From: Glutamicibacter sp. PS
GTDB lineage: Bacteria > Actinomycetota > Actinomycetes > Actinomycetales > Micrococcaceae
Direction of reading: 5' to 3'
NCBI GenBank assembly: GCA_031317595.1
Contig: JANCMB010000001.1
Coordinates: 2,040,971 to 2,104,970 of the forward strand
DNA length: 64,000 bases
Shown: one piece after another, positions 20,074-28,603 of the stretch
How positions within the stretch are numbered: position 1 is the stretch's first letter
Layout of the letters: every line of letters starts with the position of its first letter
Program-made: the position numbers and the translations under genes
The notes under the pieces: generated by a model
Databases searched by the model: none
Told to the model about the DNA's origin: nothing
Seen by the model: the letters and a program-made list of their open reading frames with translations, nothing else

Positions 20074-21294
20074 TTAGCCGGCCCAGAGGGCGGAGAGCCC
20101 GGAGAGCGAATTGATGCCTAGGTAGACGGTCAGCAGCCACGTCAGGGCGCCGATGAGCAGAAGCCAGAGCGGGTACTTGTAGCCGTTGAGCAGATCGCGA
20201 CGACGCCAGGCCACGTAGAGCAGCACAGCGAAGCCCACCGGCAGGATCAAGCCGTTGACGGCTCCGGCAAAGATCAAGAGCGTCTGCGGGGCCTTGCCCA
20301 GCAGCAGGAAGATGACCGCGCATACGGCAATGAAGCCGGTGGTAATCAGATTGCGCGTGCGTTCCGGGGTGCTCGAGCGCGTTACGAAGGACACCGAGGT
20401 ATAGGCCGCACCGATCACCGAGGTCAACGCGGCAGCCCAGAGGATGACCCCGAAGGACCGCATGCCAATTTCACCGGCTGCGTGCCCGAAGGCCTCGGCC
20501 GCCTTGTTGTCACCGGTTAGCGCCACCCCGCCGGCCACAACACCGAGGATGGCGAGGAACAACAGCACCCGCATCACGCCGGTAACAATGATGCTGAGCA
20601 CCGAGCCGCGGGAAATCTCCTTCACGTCCCCCACCCCCTTGACGCCCGAGTCGATCATGCGGTGCGCACCGGCATAGGTGATATATCCACCGACAGTGCC
20701 GCCGATCAAGGTGGTGATGATCAGGAAGTCCACCTTTTCGGGGAGCACGGTATTGCGCAGGGCCTCACCCACCGGCGGAGCCGCGACAATGGCCACGTAG
20801 ATCATCAGCAGAATCATGATGGCCCCGAGGAGCACGACGATGCGGTCCAGCGCCATGCCGGCCTTCTTCGAGAGGAAGATGAGGATCGCGATGACCGCGG
20901 AGATGGCCCCGCCGATTTTGGGGTCCACGCCGAGCATGGCATTCAGCCCCAACCCGGTGCCGGCGATATTGCCAATGTTGAACACCGCGCCACCGAGGAA
21001 AACCAAGGCCGCTAGGAACCAGCCCACACCGGGTAGGACCTTATTGCCCAGCTCTTGGGCGCGCAGTCCGGAAACACCAATGACGCGCCAGACATTGAGC
21101 TGCACGGCAATGTCAACGAGGATCGAGACCAGGATGGCGAAGGCAAAGGAAGCACCGATTTGAACGGTGAATTCCGTGGTCTGTGTGATGAATCCCGGGC
21201 CAATGGCACTGGTGGCCATCAGGAACATCGCGCCCAGCAACGCCGTCCGGCGTGCTGAGACGTTTGGCCTAGCGGGTGACTGCGAGTGCGCCAT
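20074..21294 (-). CDS. NRAMP-related transporter of the 5-oxoproline locus (YcsG-like), metal motifs absent
   Basis: A 406-residue membrane protein with about eleven helices. The first helix reads GPGFITQTTEFTVQIGASFA: the position of the NRAMP DPGN metal-binding motif is occupied by GPGF. In the segment corresponding to helix 6, LIGGTVGGYITYAGAHRM replaces the usual MPHN. So the fold matches NRAMP but the two transition-metal motifs are missing, as in YcsG-type members of pxp clusters. I infer a substrate other than Mn or Fe, perhaps 5-oxoproline, unproven. ATG at 21294 is chosen: GGAG lies six bases upstream. Expression probably starts near the two palindromes at 21361-21395. Confidence 0.88.
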   Translation of the reverse strand: MAHSQSPARPNVSARRTALLGAMFLMATSAIGPGFITQTTEFTVQIGASFAFAILVSILVDIAVQLNVWRVIGVSGLRAQELGNKVLPGVGWFLAALVFLGGAVFNIGNIAGTGLGLNAMLGVDPKIGGAISAVIAILIFLSKKAGMALDRIVVLLGAIMILLMIYVAIVAAPPVGEALRNTVLPEKVDFLIITTLIGGTVGGYITYAGAHRMIDSGVKGVGDVKEISRGSVLSIIVTGVMRVLLFLAILGVVAGGVALTGDNKAAEAFGHAAGEIGMRSFGVILWAAALTSVIGAAYTSVSFVTRSSTPERTRNLITTGFIAVCAVIFLLLGKAPQTLLIFAGAVNGLILPVGFAVLLYVAWRRRDLLNGYKYPLWLLLIGALTWLLTVYLGINSLSGLSALWAG

Positions 21295-21360
21295 GGTGTT
21301 CTCCATTGCAGGTGCGGTGACGGGTGCCACACATTCGTGTAACGCACAGAACATTACATG

Positions 21361-21371
21361 TTGTTGAACAA
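21361..21371. promoter_or_regulatory. GntR operator candidate upstream of the NRAMP-like gene, proximal
   Basis: A perfect TTGTT-G-AACAA palindrome identical to the core at 14264-14274. It is 67 bases upstream of the start codon, between putative -35 and -10 boxes read on the minus strand (TTGCCT, then TAATGT). Confidence 0.65.
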
Positions 21372-21384
21372 TCTAGGCAAGGGG

Positions 21385-21395
21385 TTGTTCAACAA
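21385..21395. promoter_or_regulatory. GntR operator candidate upstream of the NRAMP-like gene, distal
   Basis: A perfect TTGTT-C-AACAA palindrome centred 24 bases from the proximal one, just upstream of the putative -35 box. Confidence 0.65.
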
Positions 21396-21424
21396 TTTGG
21401 GGCGATATTGAGCGGGGCGCAGAA

Positions 21425-21802
21425 CTACAGCGCGCTGCCCACCCAGAGGCCGAGCGCAGCCAGCACCCCGGTAGCGGCCATGACACCGAGACCGTTGAGC
21501 ATCCCGGCCACCCACTTACGCGCCTGCAGAAGCCGAACGGTCTCAAAGCTCGCGGTGGAGAAGGTCGTAAATCCCCCGAGAAAACCGACACCAACGACGA
21601 GTCGAATGGCCTCGGGCAACATCTGGGCGGAGACCAGACCCGTGAGTAATCCGAGCAAAAATGAACCCGAAAGATTAATCAGCACGGTCCCCCAGGGGAA
21701 GGCACCCACCACACGCGAGCGCACCGCCCCGTCGAGCACGAGTCGACAGCACGCCCCCAGCCCTCCGGCCACGGCGATGCCCACGAAAAGCCAGAATGTC
21801 AC
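21425..21802 (-). CDS. crcB: Fluoride efflux channel CrcB/Fluc, second copy
   Basis: A 125-residue four-helix membrane protein. The N-terminal GGLGACCRLVLDGAV, the helix 2-3 WGTVLINLSGSFLLGLLTGL (with the conserved Asn) and GFLGGFTTFSTASFETV (the FTTFST Phe-box) are diagnostic of Fluc fluoride channels. It begins with GTG at 21802, overlapping the stop of the upstream crcB by four bases. Paired, non-identical crcB genes are common in Gram-positive bacteria and may give heterodimers. Confidence 0.93.
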   Translation of the reverse strand: MTFWLFVGIAVAGGLGACCRLVLDGAVRSRVVGAFPWGTVLINLSGSFLLGLLTGLVSAQMLPEAIRLVVGVGFLGGFTTFSTASFETVRLLQARKWVAGMLNGLGVMAATGVLAALGLWVGSAL

Positions 21803-22233
21803 GCCGTGTCCTCCCCGGACTTCGAATGTGTCCACGTGGCAATCGAAATTCCGGCCAAGGTGGCCAGGGCACCGAAGAGCACGGTGCCGAGCCCGTAGAA
21901 CAGTGCCGCCGAGACGGATCCGGCTTCCAGAAGAGCGACAAGTCCCACGGCGAAGGTGCTGAAAGTGGTAAATCCGCCCATGAACCCGGTGCCCACCAGT
22001 AACCGCAGGGCCCTGCGGCGCCCTTGATCCGGTCCGCGCCGAGCCAGTGCATCCAAGAGCACCCCGAGAAGGAAGGCACCGCTGAGGTTTACGGCAAAAA
22101 CCGCCCAGTCGATACCGTCTTGCGCGGGAAAGGCCAGCGAAATCCCCTCGCGGGCCGCGGCCCCAAGCGTTCCACCGACAAAGGTGAGGGCTAAGGACGA
22201 AGGTTGAAGGTAGGCCGGACGCCGTTGGTTCAT
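21799..22233 (-). CDS. crcB: Fluoride efflux channel CrcB/Fluc, first copy
   Basis: A 144-residue four-helix protein. GGTLGAAAREGISLAF, VFAVNLSGAFLLGVLLDAL and GFMGGFTTFSTFAVGLV are the Fluc signatures, again with the FTTFST Phe-box. It exports fluoride passively across the inner membrane. It overlaps uspA-like upstream by four bases (22230-22233, ATGA) and the second crcB downstream by four bases, so the three genes are translationally coupled. Confidence 0.94.
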   Translation of the reverse strand: MNQRRPAYLQPSSLALTFVGGTLGAAAREGISLAFPAQDGIDWAVFAVNLSGAFLLGVLLDALARRGPDQGRRRALRLLVGTGFMGGFTTFSTFAVGLVALLEAGSVSAALFYGLGTVLFGALATLAGISIATWTHSKSGEDTA

Positions 22234-22712
22234 TGCACATCACCCGTGCGTCGCGGAATGACCATCACCGGTCGATGCTGTTGGTGGGCTAGCTGGGCGG
22301 CGACCGAGCCATTAAACAATTCGCGGGCCGCCCCACGCCATCCACCCGCGCGGGAGCCCACCACGATCATGCGCGCCCCGAGCACATCGGCCAACCAAGC
22401 CAATTCCGCTGCGGCGCCACCGGCCAACGCACGCACCGACCAGCGCACGCCGCGATCCTGCAAAACTGTGGCCAGTTGCGCGTAGAGTTCTGCGTCGAAT
22501 TCGCCGGCTTCGTCCTCGACGAGATCCGGATCGATGGGTAGCGAGCTGATCCTCCCGTCGACCTGCCGGTCGATGGTGTAGCGCGAGTCGTCCACCGCGG
22601 CGCAAATCAGCTGAGCATCGAGCGCAAGGGCTAGCTCCGCCGCCTGCTCAAGCACCTCGGCGGGTTGGCCAGGTACTACTCCCAGAACGATGGTTGAACC
22701 TCGTTCGCTCAT
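22230..22712 (-). CDS. Universal stress protein (UspA family)
   Basis: A 160-residue single Usp domain. The N-terminal TIVLGVVPGQP is the first strand, and the C-terminal IVVGSRAGGWRGAARELFNG followed by SVAAQLAHQQHRPVMVIP is the ATP-binding signature (G-x2-G-x9-G-S). The start at 22712 is eight bases after an AGGAGG site; an ATG at 22718 lies too close to it. It leads an operon with two crcB genes, suggesting stress-linked expression of fluoride export. No fluoride riboswitch is recognisable in the leader. Confidence 0.88.
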   Translation of the reverse strand: MSERGSTIVLGVVPGQPAEVLEQAAELALALDAQLICAAVDDSRYTIDRQVDGRISSLPIDPDLVEDEAGEFDAELYAQLATVLQDRGVRWSVRALAGGAAAELAWLADVLGARMIVVGSRAGGWRGAARELFNGSVAAQLAHQQHRPVMVIPRRTGDVQ

Positions 22713-22803
22713 GGGCATTTCCTCCTGCCGACCGCGGGCCCTGGGCGCGCGAAAGGCCGTGATTCGCGCGTTTTGAGTCTAGCAAAGCAGCAACACCACG
22801 GCA

Positions 22804-22836
22804 GGGTCACCGCGGATCAGACTCCGCCCGATGACC
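22804..22836 (-). terminator. Hairpin downstream of the SDR gene
   Basis: Stem GGGTCA/TGACCC encloses GCGGA/TCCGC. It lies between the stop of the SDR gene (22859) and the Usp gene start on the same strand. No T-run is visible. Confidence 0.45.
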
Positions 22837-22858
22837 CCGCCGTTAGGCTGCGTTCGCC

Positions 22859-23644
22859 CTAGTAGTGCGTGCCTCCGTCAATGCGCACCTCGGTGCCGGT
22901 GATGAAGTACCCCTCCGCGCTGGCGAGCAGCGCCACCACATTGGCAACGGAGTCGGGGCCGGCAAACCCTTGCCCCAAGGCCGGGGCAAGTTTCGCAAAG
23001 AGTGACATATCCGCATCCTCGGGCAACCCCGGACCCTTGCTCTGTCCGCTGGCTCCGGACCCATCGGTCATTCCCGAAGCGATCGAACCGGGCTGCACCG
23101 CCGTAAAGCGGATATTGTCCTTGGCGTATTCCGCGGCGAGCGCATGGGTCATCGATTGAATCCCGCCCTTACTGGCGGCGTAGGCTGCCATATAGGGGTG
23201 GGCAAAGACGGCCGAGGTGGAGCTGAAGTTCACCACGGACGGCTGCTCCCCGCCCCGCAGGTGGACTAGGGACTCGCGGATCATTTGGAAGGTACCAACC
23301 AAGTTGACCCGCAGGATAGTCTCAAAGGCTTCGGTGCTCATTTGCTCGGTGTGCGCCGAGCGCAGAATGCCTGCCGCGTTGACCAGCGCGTCGAGACCGC
23401 CAAGCCACTGCACGGCCTGAGCCACCCCGGACTTTACCGACGCCTCCTCAGAGACGTCGATCTGCACGGTTTGCAGTCGTTCGGCCGCTGTCCCGGCGGC
23501 GCGCACGGTGTCTTCGAGGCCCGGAGCGGACACATCGGCGGCGACGACCCGACCGCCTTCCTGGAGCATCCGCAACACGGTGGCCTGCCCGATTCCGGAT
23601 CCGGCTCCGGTGACGATCACGCGACGGTTTTCATAGCGATTCAT
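22859..23644 (-). CDS. SDR family oxidoreductase
   Basis: A 261-residue short-chain dehydrogenase. The cofactor motif TGAGSGIGQATVLRML is near residue 12, LVNAAGILRSAHTE corresponds to NNAG, and the catalytic region is VNFSSTSAVFAHP then AAYAASKGGIQSM with Tyr and Lys in YxxSK. The substrate is unknown. ATG at 23644 is preceded by GGAAGGGA. It is divergent from the TetR gene at 23746, and the spacer carries inverted repeats, so the SDR is probably repressed by that regulator. Confidence 0.9.
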   Translation of the reverse strand: MNRYENRRVIVTGAGSGIGQATVLRMLQEGGRVVAADVSAPGLEDTVRAAGTAAERLQTVQIDVSEEASVKSGVAQAVQWLGGLDALVNAAGILRSAHTEQMSTEAFETILRVNLVGTFQMIRESLVHLRGGEQPSVVNFSSTSAVFAHPYMAAYAASKGGIQSMTHALAAEYAKDNIRFTAVQPGSIASGMTDGSGASGQSKGPGLPEDADMSLFAKLAPALGQGFAGPDSVANVVALLASAEGYFITGTEVRIDGGTHY

Positions 23645-23698
23645 GAGATTCCCTTCCTCGGTAGTAAGCTTCACGATACGCCTTTGTGGCACAACATG

Positions 23699-23738
23699 CC
23701 ATAGGTGCAGGTTGTGACACTAGAGATAGCGCCTATGG
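23699..23738. promoter_or_regulatory. Inverted repeat and promoter between SDR and TetR genes
   Basis: CCATAGGTGC and GCGCCTATGG form an inverted repeat (9 of 10 match) around a TTGTGA -35 (23712-23717). The TATGGT -10 (23734-23739) overlaps the right arm. A separate TTGTG-G-CACAA palindrome lies at 23684-23694. These are candidate TetR sites. Confidence 0.5.
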
Positions 23739-23745
23739 TTAAGTT

Positions 23746-24357
23746 GTGTCCTCAGAACGGTTGAACCTCACCCAACGCCGCCGCGCGGCCACCGAGCTAG
23801 AGATTGCCCGGGCCGCCGCCAAGCTCTTTGCAGCACATGGCCTCGACCAGACCACCGTCGAACGCATTGCCCAGAGCGCCGGTATTTCCCTGCGCACCTT
23901 CTACCGCTACTTCCCCACCAAGGAAGAGGCACTGGCCCCATTACTGCAGGTGGGGGCCGAGTCCTGGCAGCAAAGCCTGCGCAGCGGTACGGCACTGAGC
24001 CTCTACGAGCGCATCGACCGCTCCATCGCCGAGGTTCTAGACGCCGGAGCGCTGCAACGAACCGGGGACGCCGACGCCACCCGCGTCCTATTGCGTCAAC
24101 GACACGGCCACCAAGGCGTCATCGATATCTGGCACCGTGTCAACGCCCGCTCCGAACAGGTCCTCGGTCCGCTGCTGCGCGAGGTGGCACCAGACCTCGC
24201 GCCGCACCGTGCGCTACTGTGGGCCGCCGCCGCGACCTGTTCCATTCGGCTGGCCATTGAATCTTGGGCCGATGACTCTGCGCATAGCCAGGCTCCGGTC
24301 GCTACGTGGGCGCGCGAGAATTTCCGGCTACTCAGCGCCGGCCTGTCTCAGGAATAG
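23746..24357 (+). CDS. TetR family transcriptional regulator
   Basis: A 203-residue regulator. The HTH is TTVERIAQSAGISLRTFYRY followed by FPTKEEAL (residues 39-66), as in TetR repressors of the KstR/AcrR type. The C-terminal domain is helical with no clear effector. GTG at 23746 is seven bases after the TATGGT -10 box and has no ribosome binding site, so a leaderless transcript is likely. It faces the SDR gene; a strong terminator follows. Confidence 0.9.
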   Translation: MSSERLNLTQRRRAATELEIARAAAKLFAAHGLDQTTVERIAQSAGISLRTFYRYFPTKEEALAPLLQVGAESWQQSLRSGTALSLYERIDRSIAEVLDAGALQRTGDADATRVLLRQRHGHQGVIDIWHRVNARSEQVLGPLLREVAPDLAPHRALLWAAAATCSIRLAIESWADDSAHSQAPVATWARENFRLLSAGLSQE

Positions 24358-24367
24358 AGGTTAAAAG

Positions 24368-24410
24368 GCTACGGCGGCCACAGCCCCTACTGGGCTGTGG
24401 CCGCCGTAGC
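24368..24410. terminator. Bidirectional terminator between TetR and purH
   Basis: Perfect 19-base arms (GCTACGGCGGCCACAGCCC and complement) with a five-base loop, between convergent stop codons. Confidence 0.9.
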
Positions 24411-24430
24411 TGTGCCTAGAGGCGAAACTT

Positions 24431-26101
24431 CTAGTGGAAGAAGTGGCGGGCACCGGTGAAGTACATGGTGATGCCCGCGGCGTTCGCAGCGGCGATCACT
24501 TCGTCATCACGCACCGAACCACCAGGCTGCACCACGGCCTTGACGCCGGCGTCGATCAAAATCTGCAGACCATCGGCGAAGGGGAAGAACGCGTCGGAGG
24601 CAGCCACCGAACCCAGCGCACGCTGTTCGGAGGCGCTCGTGTCGGCATTCTCGGCACCGCCGGCGGCGTCGGCCCCGGAATCAACGGTCACGCCGAGGGT
24701 ATTGGCACGCTCCACGGCTAGCTTGCAGGAATCCAGGCGGTTCACCTGGCCCATGCCGATACCCACGGCCGCGCCATTCTTGGCGAGCAGGATCGCGTTG
24801 GACTTCGCAGCGCGCACCGCACGCCACGCGAAGGCCAGGTCGGCGAGGGTCTGCTCATCGGCGGCGTCACCGGCCGCCAGCGTCCAACCCTCGGTCGCAT
24901 CGCCCGCGGCATCAATCTTGTCGCCAGCCTGCACGAGCATGCCGCCGGAAACCTGGCGGAACTCATTGCGGTTGCGGCCGTAACCATCGGGTAGCGCCAG
25001 TAGACGAATGTTCTTCTTCGCCGAGAGGATCTCTACGGCTTCGTCCTCGAAGTCCGGGGCGATGACAACCTCGGTGAAGATGCCCTTGACGGTCTCGGCC
25101 ATGCCCTTGGTGACGGTGCGGTTTGCCGCGATCACCCCGCCGAAGGCAGATACCGGGTCGGTGGCGTGGGCCTTGGCGTGGGCGTCGGCGATCGGGTCGG
25201 CGGCATCCGGGGAAGCCACGGCCACACCGCAGGGGTTGGCGTGCTTAATCACGGCCACGGCGGGCTGCTCAAAGTCGAAGGCGGCGCGTAGCGCGGCGTC
25301 GGCGTCGACGTAGTTGTTGTAGCTCATTGGCTTACCGTGCAGCTGGTCGGCCTGAGCGATACCGGCCGGAGCGGCCTGATCCACATACAGGGCGGCCTGC
25401 TGATGCGGGTTTTCGCCGTAACGCAACACCTCGGCGCGTTCGAGCGCGACACCGGCGTACGCTGGCCACTCGATGACCCCGTCGCCGTCCTCGTCGAGGA
25501 ACTGGCTAGCGGTCCAGGTGGCGACCGCGGTGTCGTAGGCGGCGGTGTGAGCATAGGCCTTGGCGGCCAGACGCTGACGGGTCTTCAAATCGAAGCCGCC
25601 ATTGGCTGCTGCGTCGATAACCTGTGGGTAGAAGCTCGGGTCCACCACGATCGAAACCGCTGCGTGATTCTTTGCCGCCGAGCGCACCATGGCCGGGCCG
25701 CCGATGTCGATCTGCTCGACGACTTCGTCGCGGGCCGCACCCGAGGCAACGGTCTGTACGAAGGGGTAAAGGTTCACCACGACCAGGTCGATGGCGTCGA
25801 TTTCCATCGCAGTGAGGGTGTCCATGTGCTCCGGCACGCGGCGGTCGGCGAGAATGCCGCCGTGGATCCGTGGGTGCAGGGTCTTCACGCGCCCATCGAG
25901 CATCTCGGGGGAACCGGTCACCTGCTCAACTTCGGTCACCGGAATACCGGCGGCGGCGATCTTCTTGGCGGTGGAACCGGTGGAGACTAGCTGCACTCCG
26001 GCGGCGTGCAGGCCCGCGGCAAGTTCCTCCAACCCGGTCTTGTCGTAAACGGAAATCAAGGCGCGGCGGATCGCCACGCGATCCAAATCGATCGTGCTCA
26101 C
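24431..26101 (-). CDS. purH: Bifunctional AICAR formyltransferase/IMP cyclohydrolase
   Basis: A 556-residue bifunctional enzyme for the last two steps of IMP synthesis. The N-terminal cyclohydrolase (MGS-like) domain shows [33 protein letters not shown] and [13 protein letters not shown]. The AICAR formyltransferase domain shows [35 protein letters not shown] and the C-terminal [12 protein letters not shown] at 26101 matches the family N-terminus and has GGGAGAG upstream. PurN, which makes GAR formylation for the same pathway, lies ten kilobases away on the same strand, with unrelated genes in between. Confidence 0.97.
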   Translation of the reverse strand: MSTIDLDRVAIRRALISVYDKTGLEELAAGLHAAGVQLVSTGSTAKKIAAAGIPVTEVEQVTGSPEMLDGRVKTLHPRIHGGILADRRVPEHMDTLTAMEIDAIDLVVVNLYPFVQTVASGAARDEVVEQIDIGGPAMVRSAAKNHAAVSIVVDPSFYPQVIDAAANGGFDLKTRQRLAAKAYAHTAAYDTAVATWTASQFLDEDGDGVIEWPAYAGVALERAEVLRYGENPHQQAALYVDQAAPAGIAQADQLHGKPMSYNNYVDADAALRAAFDFEQPAVAVIKHANPCGVAVASPDAADPIADAHAKAHATDPVSAFGGVIAANRTVTKGMAETVKGIFTEVVIAPDFEDEAVEILSAKKNIRLLALPDGYGRNRNEFRQVSGGMLVQAGDKIDAAGDATEGWTLAAGDAADEQTLADLAFAWRAVRAAKSNAILLAKNGAAVGIGMGQVNRLDSCKLAVERANTLGVTVDSGADAAGGAENADTSASEQRALGSVAASDAFFPFADGLQILIDAGVKAVVQPGGSVRDDEVIAAANAAGITMYFTGARHFFH

Positions 26102-26261
26102 GAAAAATGCTCTCCCGGCGTTGGCGATGGGGGTTCGATGCAGTGGACGGGCCACCGAAGACATTCTATCGGTTGCCCGCAGCATTACCCGCTGGCGTTA
26201 AGCCGCCCCTCGCGCACCGGGATCCGGCACGAAGTTCGTCGGGTGCCACGACGCGTGAGCA

Positions 26262-27005
26262 CTACCCCTGCTGCCCGCTGAGCTCCTTGTCTCCGCGTTC
26301 GAGCTGCGGGAAATGTTCGGCCAATTGCGCCGGGGTCAGGCACAACTCCAACAGCCGCTGCGCGTGATCATCGTCGGCCACATAGGTCACCAGATCCGGT
26401 TTGACCTTGACGGTGAGCTCTTCACGAAGCGAAATCGCCACGTTAACCAAGGAACTGTAATAGCGTCGGATGGTGGTTTCCCAACCTTCGAGCTCGGCCA
26501 ATTTCATGATGGCTTCGCTCCATACCTGTGCGGCCACATCCTCGCAGAGGTCGATCGAGGACCAGTGCCAATCGCTCGGCTCCCATTTATCCGAGTAGAA
26601 GCTCTCCTGATCATCGCCCTCGAGTTCGGCCTCGAGGGCGTTGAGCACCTCGTCGAGATCCTCGGCATCGGCCTCATAGTCCGGGTCCTCGGCATCGGCG
26701 GCGTCCACGTCGTCGATGGGCTCATCGAAGGCGTCGGGCCGTTCCTCGTAAGTGGGCTCATCATCCAGGTCTTCGCCGCGTTCAACCAGCTGTTCCCGAA
26801 GCTCCGTACGGCGGTCCCGTTCCAAAGCCTGCAGTGAATTAAGCGCCAGCAGGGGCATGGCGACCGGAGTATCCGGATCGGTGCTCACCCCGTAGAGCGC
26901 GATGGCGTAGAAATCCTGGTCCGGGTGTTCTCGTATCACTTCCGCCGCATGTCGAAGGGCGGACACCCGTAGCGCCTCTTCGAGAGCGGTCCAATCTACT
27001 CCCAT
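26262..27005 (-). CDS. DUF4303-like acidic protein
   Basis: A 247-residue soluble protein. Its N-terminal DFYAIALYGVSTDPDTPV resembles DUF4303 domains, and the middle (residues 100-150) is strongly acidic with runs of Asp and Glu, likely unstructured. The C-terminal region WSEAIMKLAELEGWETTIRR is helical. No function is known. It lies 160 bases upstream of purH on the same strand, and it is divergent from the MFS gene at 27135. Confidence 0.6.
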   Translation of the reverse strand: MGVDWTALEEALRVSALRHAAEVIREHPDQDFYAIALYGVSTDPDTPVAMPLLALNSLQALERDRRTELREQLVERGEDLDDEPTYEERPDAFDEPIDDVDAADAEDPDYEADAEDLDEVLNALEAELEGDDQESFYSDKWEPSDWHWSSIDLCEDVAAQVWSEAIMKLAELEGWETTIRRYYSSLVNVAISLREELTVKVKPDLVTYVADDDHAQRLLELCLTPAQLAEHFPQLERGDKELSGQQG

Positions 27006-27134
27006 GCCCCGAGATTACTCCCAAGCCGTGGCACATGACAGCCTTGACGCGACCGACTTTTAGGCGTATTGCGCGAGATTCCGGGTATGCTACCTGCGGG
27101 CCATCCCCGTTACCCACGAAAGGCGCCATAAACC

Positions 27135-28472
27135 GTGTCGACAACCGCCGTACCTTCTGGCACCCACGTGGTGCAGTCCCTGCCCTTTAAATGGTCGGTG
27201 CAGGGCAGCATCTTTATCATTGGCGGGCTGGGCTTTATGTTCGACGCCTGGGATGTCACCCTCAACGGGGCGCTCATCCCGTTGGTGGCCGCCGAATGGG
27301 GTTTGGATCGACCCACCGCCTCCCTATTAGGCACCGCGAACCTGGTGGGCATGGCCGTTGGGGCGTTCCTCTGGGGCGGGATCGCCGACCGCTATGGGCG
27401 GACCAAGGCCTTCTCGCTGACCTTGTTGATGTTCTCCATTTTCACGGTGCTCGGGGCGCTGTCCCCGAACTTTGGCTTCTTCATCGCATTCCGCTTCCTC
27501 GCTGGCATGGGGCTGGGCGGCTGCATTCCGGTGGACTATGCGCTGGTCGGCGAGTTCACCCCCGCCCGCTTGCGCGGCCGGGTACTGACGGCCATGGATG
27601 GTTGGTGGCCAATTGGTGCCGCGCTGTCCTTTGTGGTCTCCGGCTGGGTGATGGCCACCGCCGAGAACTGGCGACTGATTCTGGCCGTAATGATCCTGCC
27701 TGCGTTGCTGGTCTACGTGGTACGCCGCAAGGTGCCTGAGTCGCCCCTGTATCTGGCCTCGGTGGGACGCGAAGGCGAGGCCCGCGCGGTCATTGACCGG
27801 CTCGTGAAGCGCACCGGGGCTACCCCGGTAGAATACACATTCTCCGGGGCCCGGCTGCCGGAGCGGAACCGTTGGTGGCAACAATTGGCGGGGCTGTGGG
27901 CGTATTCGCCGCGCCTGACCGCCACCAGCTGGTTGCTCTTTGTTACCGTGCTGCTCATTTACTATTTGGCCTTGACCTGGTTGCCTTCGATTCTCACCGA
28001 GGCCGGTCTGGCGCAGTCGGTGTCCTTCTTTGCCACCAGCGTCATGGCGCTGGCGGGGCTCATCGGTGTGCTGCTCGCTGCCGCGCTCGTCGAACGGGTG
28101 GGACGTAAATGGGTGCTCGGGGTCAGCGCCCCACTCTCCGGATTGGTGTTGGTGATCGTCGGCCTGAGCCTCGACGTTCCGGCGGCCGCGGTGGCCTGGA
28201 TGCTGGTATTTGGGGTCGTGGTGCAGATTGCGATTCCGGTGCTCTACACCTATGTTTCGGAACTTTATCCCACGCACCTGCGGGCCTCGGGTTTCGGTTG
28301 GGCCTCGACGATGTCCCGGCTCGGTGCCGGCTTCGGCCCATTGCTCTTCGCCGCACTCTGGCCCGTGCTCGGGCTCCCCACGCTCTTCGCCGCGGCTACC
28401 GTCCTGGTACTTCTCGCGGTGCTGTTGATGGCATTCCAAGCCCCCGAGACACGGGGTCGGGACCTCGGCTAG
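27135..28472 (+). CDS. MFS transporter, metabolite:H+ symporter type
   Basis: A 445-residue MFS protein with twelve helices. Helix 1 region GGLGFMFDAWDVTLNGALIP contains the acidic residues typical of aromatic-acid or sugar symporters, and WGGIADRYGRTKAFSLTLLM is motif A. RVLTAMDGWWPIGAALSFVV and ERVGRKWVLGV follow. C-terminal YVSELYPTHLRASGFGW is the sugar-porter style PETxxR-like region. The substrate is unknown. GTG at 27135 follows an AAAGG site. It precedes the alpha-mannosidase on the same strand by 131 bases with a hairpin between. Confidence 0.85.
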   Translation: MSTTAVPSGTHVVQSLPFKWSVQGSIFIIGGLGFMFDAWDVTLNGALIPLVAAEWGLDRPTASLLGTANLVGMAVGAFLWGGIADRYGRTKAFSLTLLMFSIFTVLGALSPNFGFFIAFRFLAGMGLGGCIPVDYALVGEFTPARLRGRVLTAMDGWWPIGAALSFVVSGWVMATAENWRLILAVMILPALLVYVVRRKVPESPLYLASVGREGEARAVIDRLVKRTGATPVEYTFSGARLPERNRWWQQLAGLWAYSPRLTATSWLLFVTVLLIYYLALTWLPSILTEAGLAQSVSFFATSVMALAGLIGVLLAAALVERVGRKWVLGVSAPLSGLVLVIVGLSLDVPAAAVAWMLVFGVVVQIAIPVLYTYVSELYPTHLRASGFGWASTMSRLGAGFGPLLFAALWPVLGLPTLFAAATVLVLLAVLLMAFQAPETRGRDLG

Positions 28473-28523
28473 ATCACCAGAGACCACCTTGTGACTTGAG
28501 AATTCATTACTGTCGACGGGTGC

Positions 28524-28570
28524 CTATCGTGCGATAGTCTAGCCACGAGGAGCTACATTCACGTAGCTCC
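28524..28570 (+). promoter_or_regulatory. Palindrome and hairpin upstream of the alpha-mannosidase
   Basis: A palindrome CTATCG-TG-CGATAG (28524-28537) is followed by a hairpin GGAGCTAC/GTAGCTCC with a six-base loop (28549-28570), 34 bases before the mannosidase ATG. The first could be an operator; the second could end the MFS message or lie in the mannosidase leader. Confidence 0.5.
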
Positions 28571-28603
28571 CCGCGGTTTAGTCCCCTTCAGCGAAAGGCC
28601 GTC

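Noticed and set aside
21425-22243. 272-codon frame spanning both crcB genes
   Set aside because: Its first half has no sense as protein; two separate CrcB proteins in different frames with overlapping start and stop explain the region.
22719-22860. Possible fluoride (crcB) riboswitch
   Set aside because: I could not see the conserved pseudoknot sequence; only a plain hairpin is present.
27327-28487. 386-codon minus-strand frame rich in Gln, His and Arg
   Set aside because: It is antisense to an MFS gene with clear motifs.
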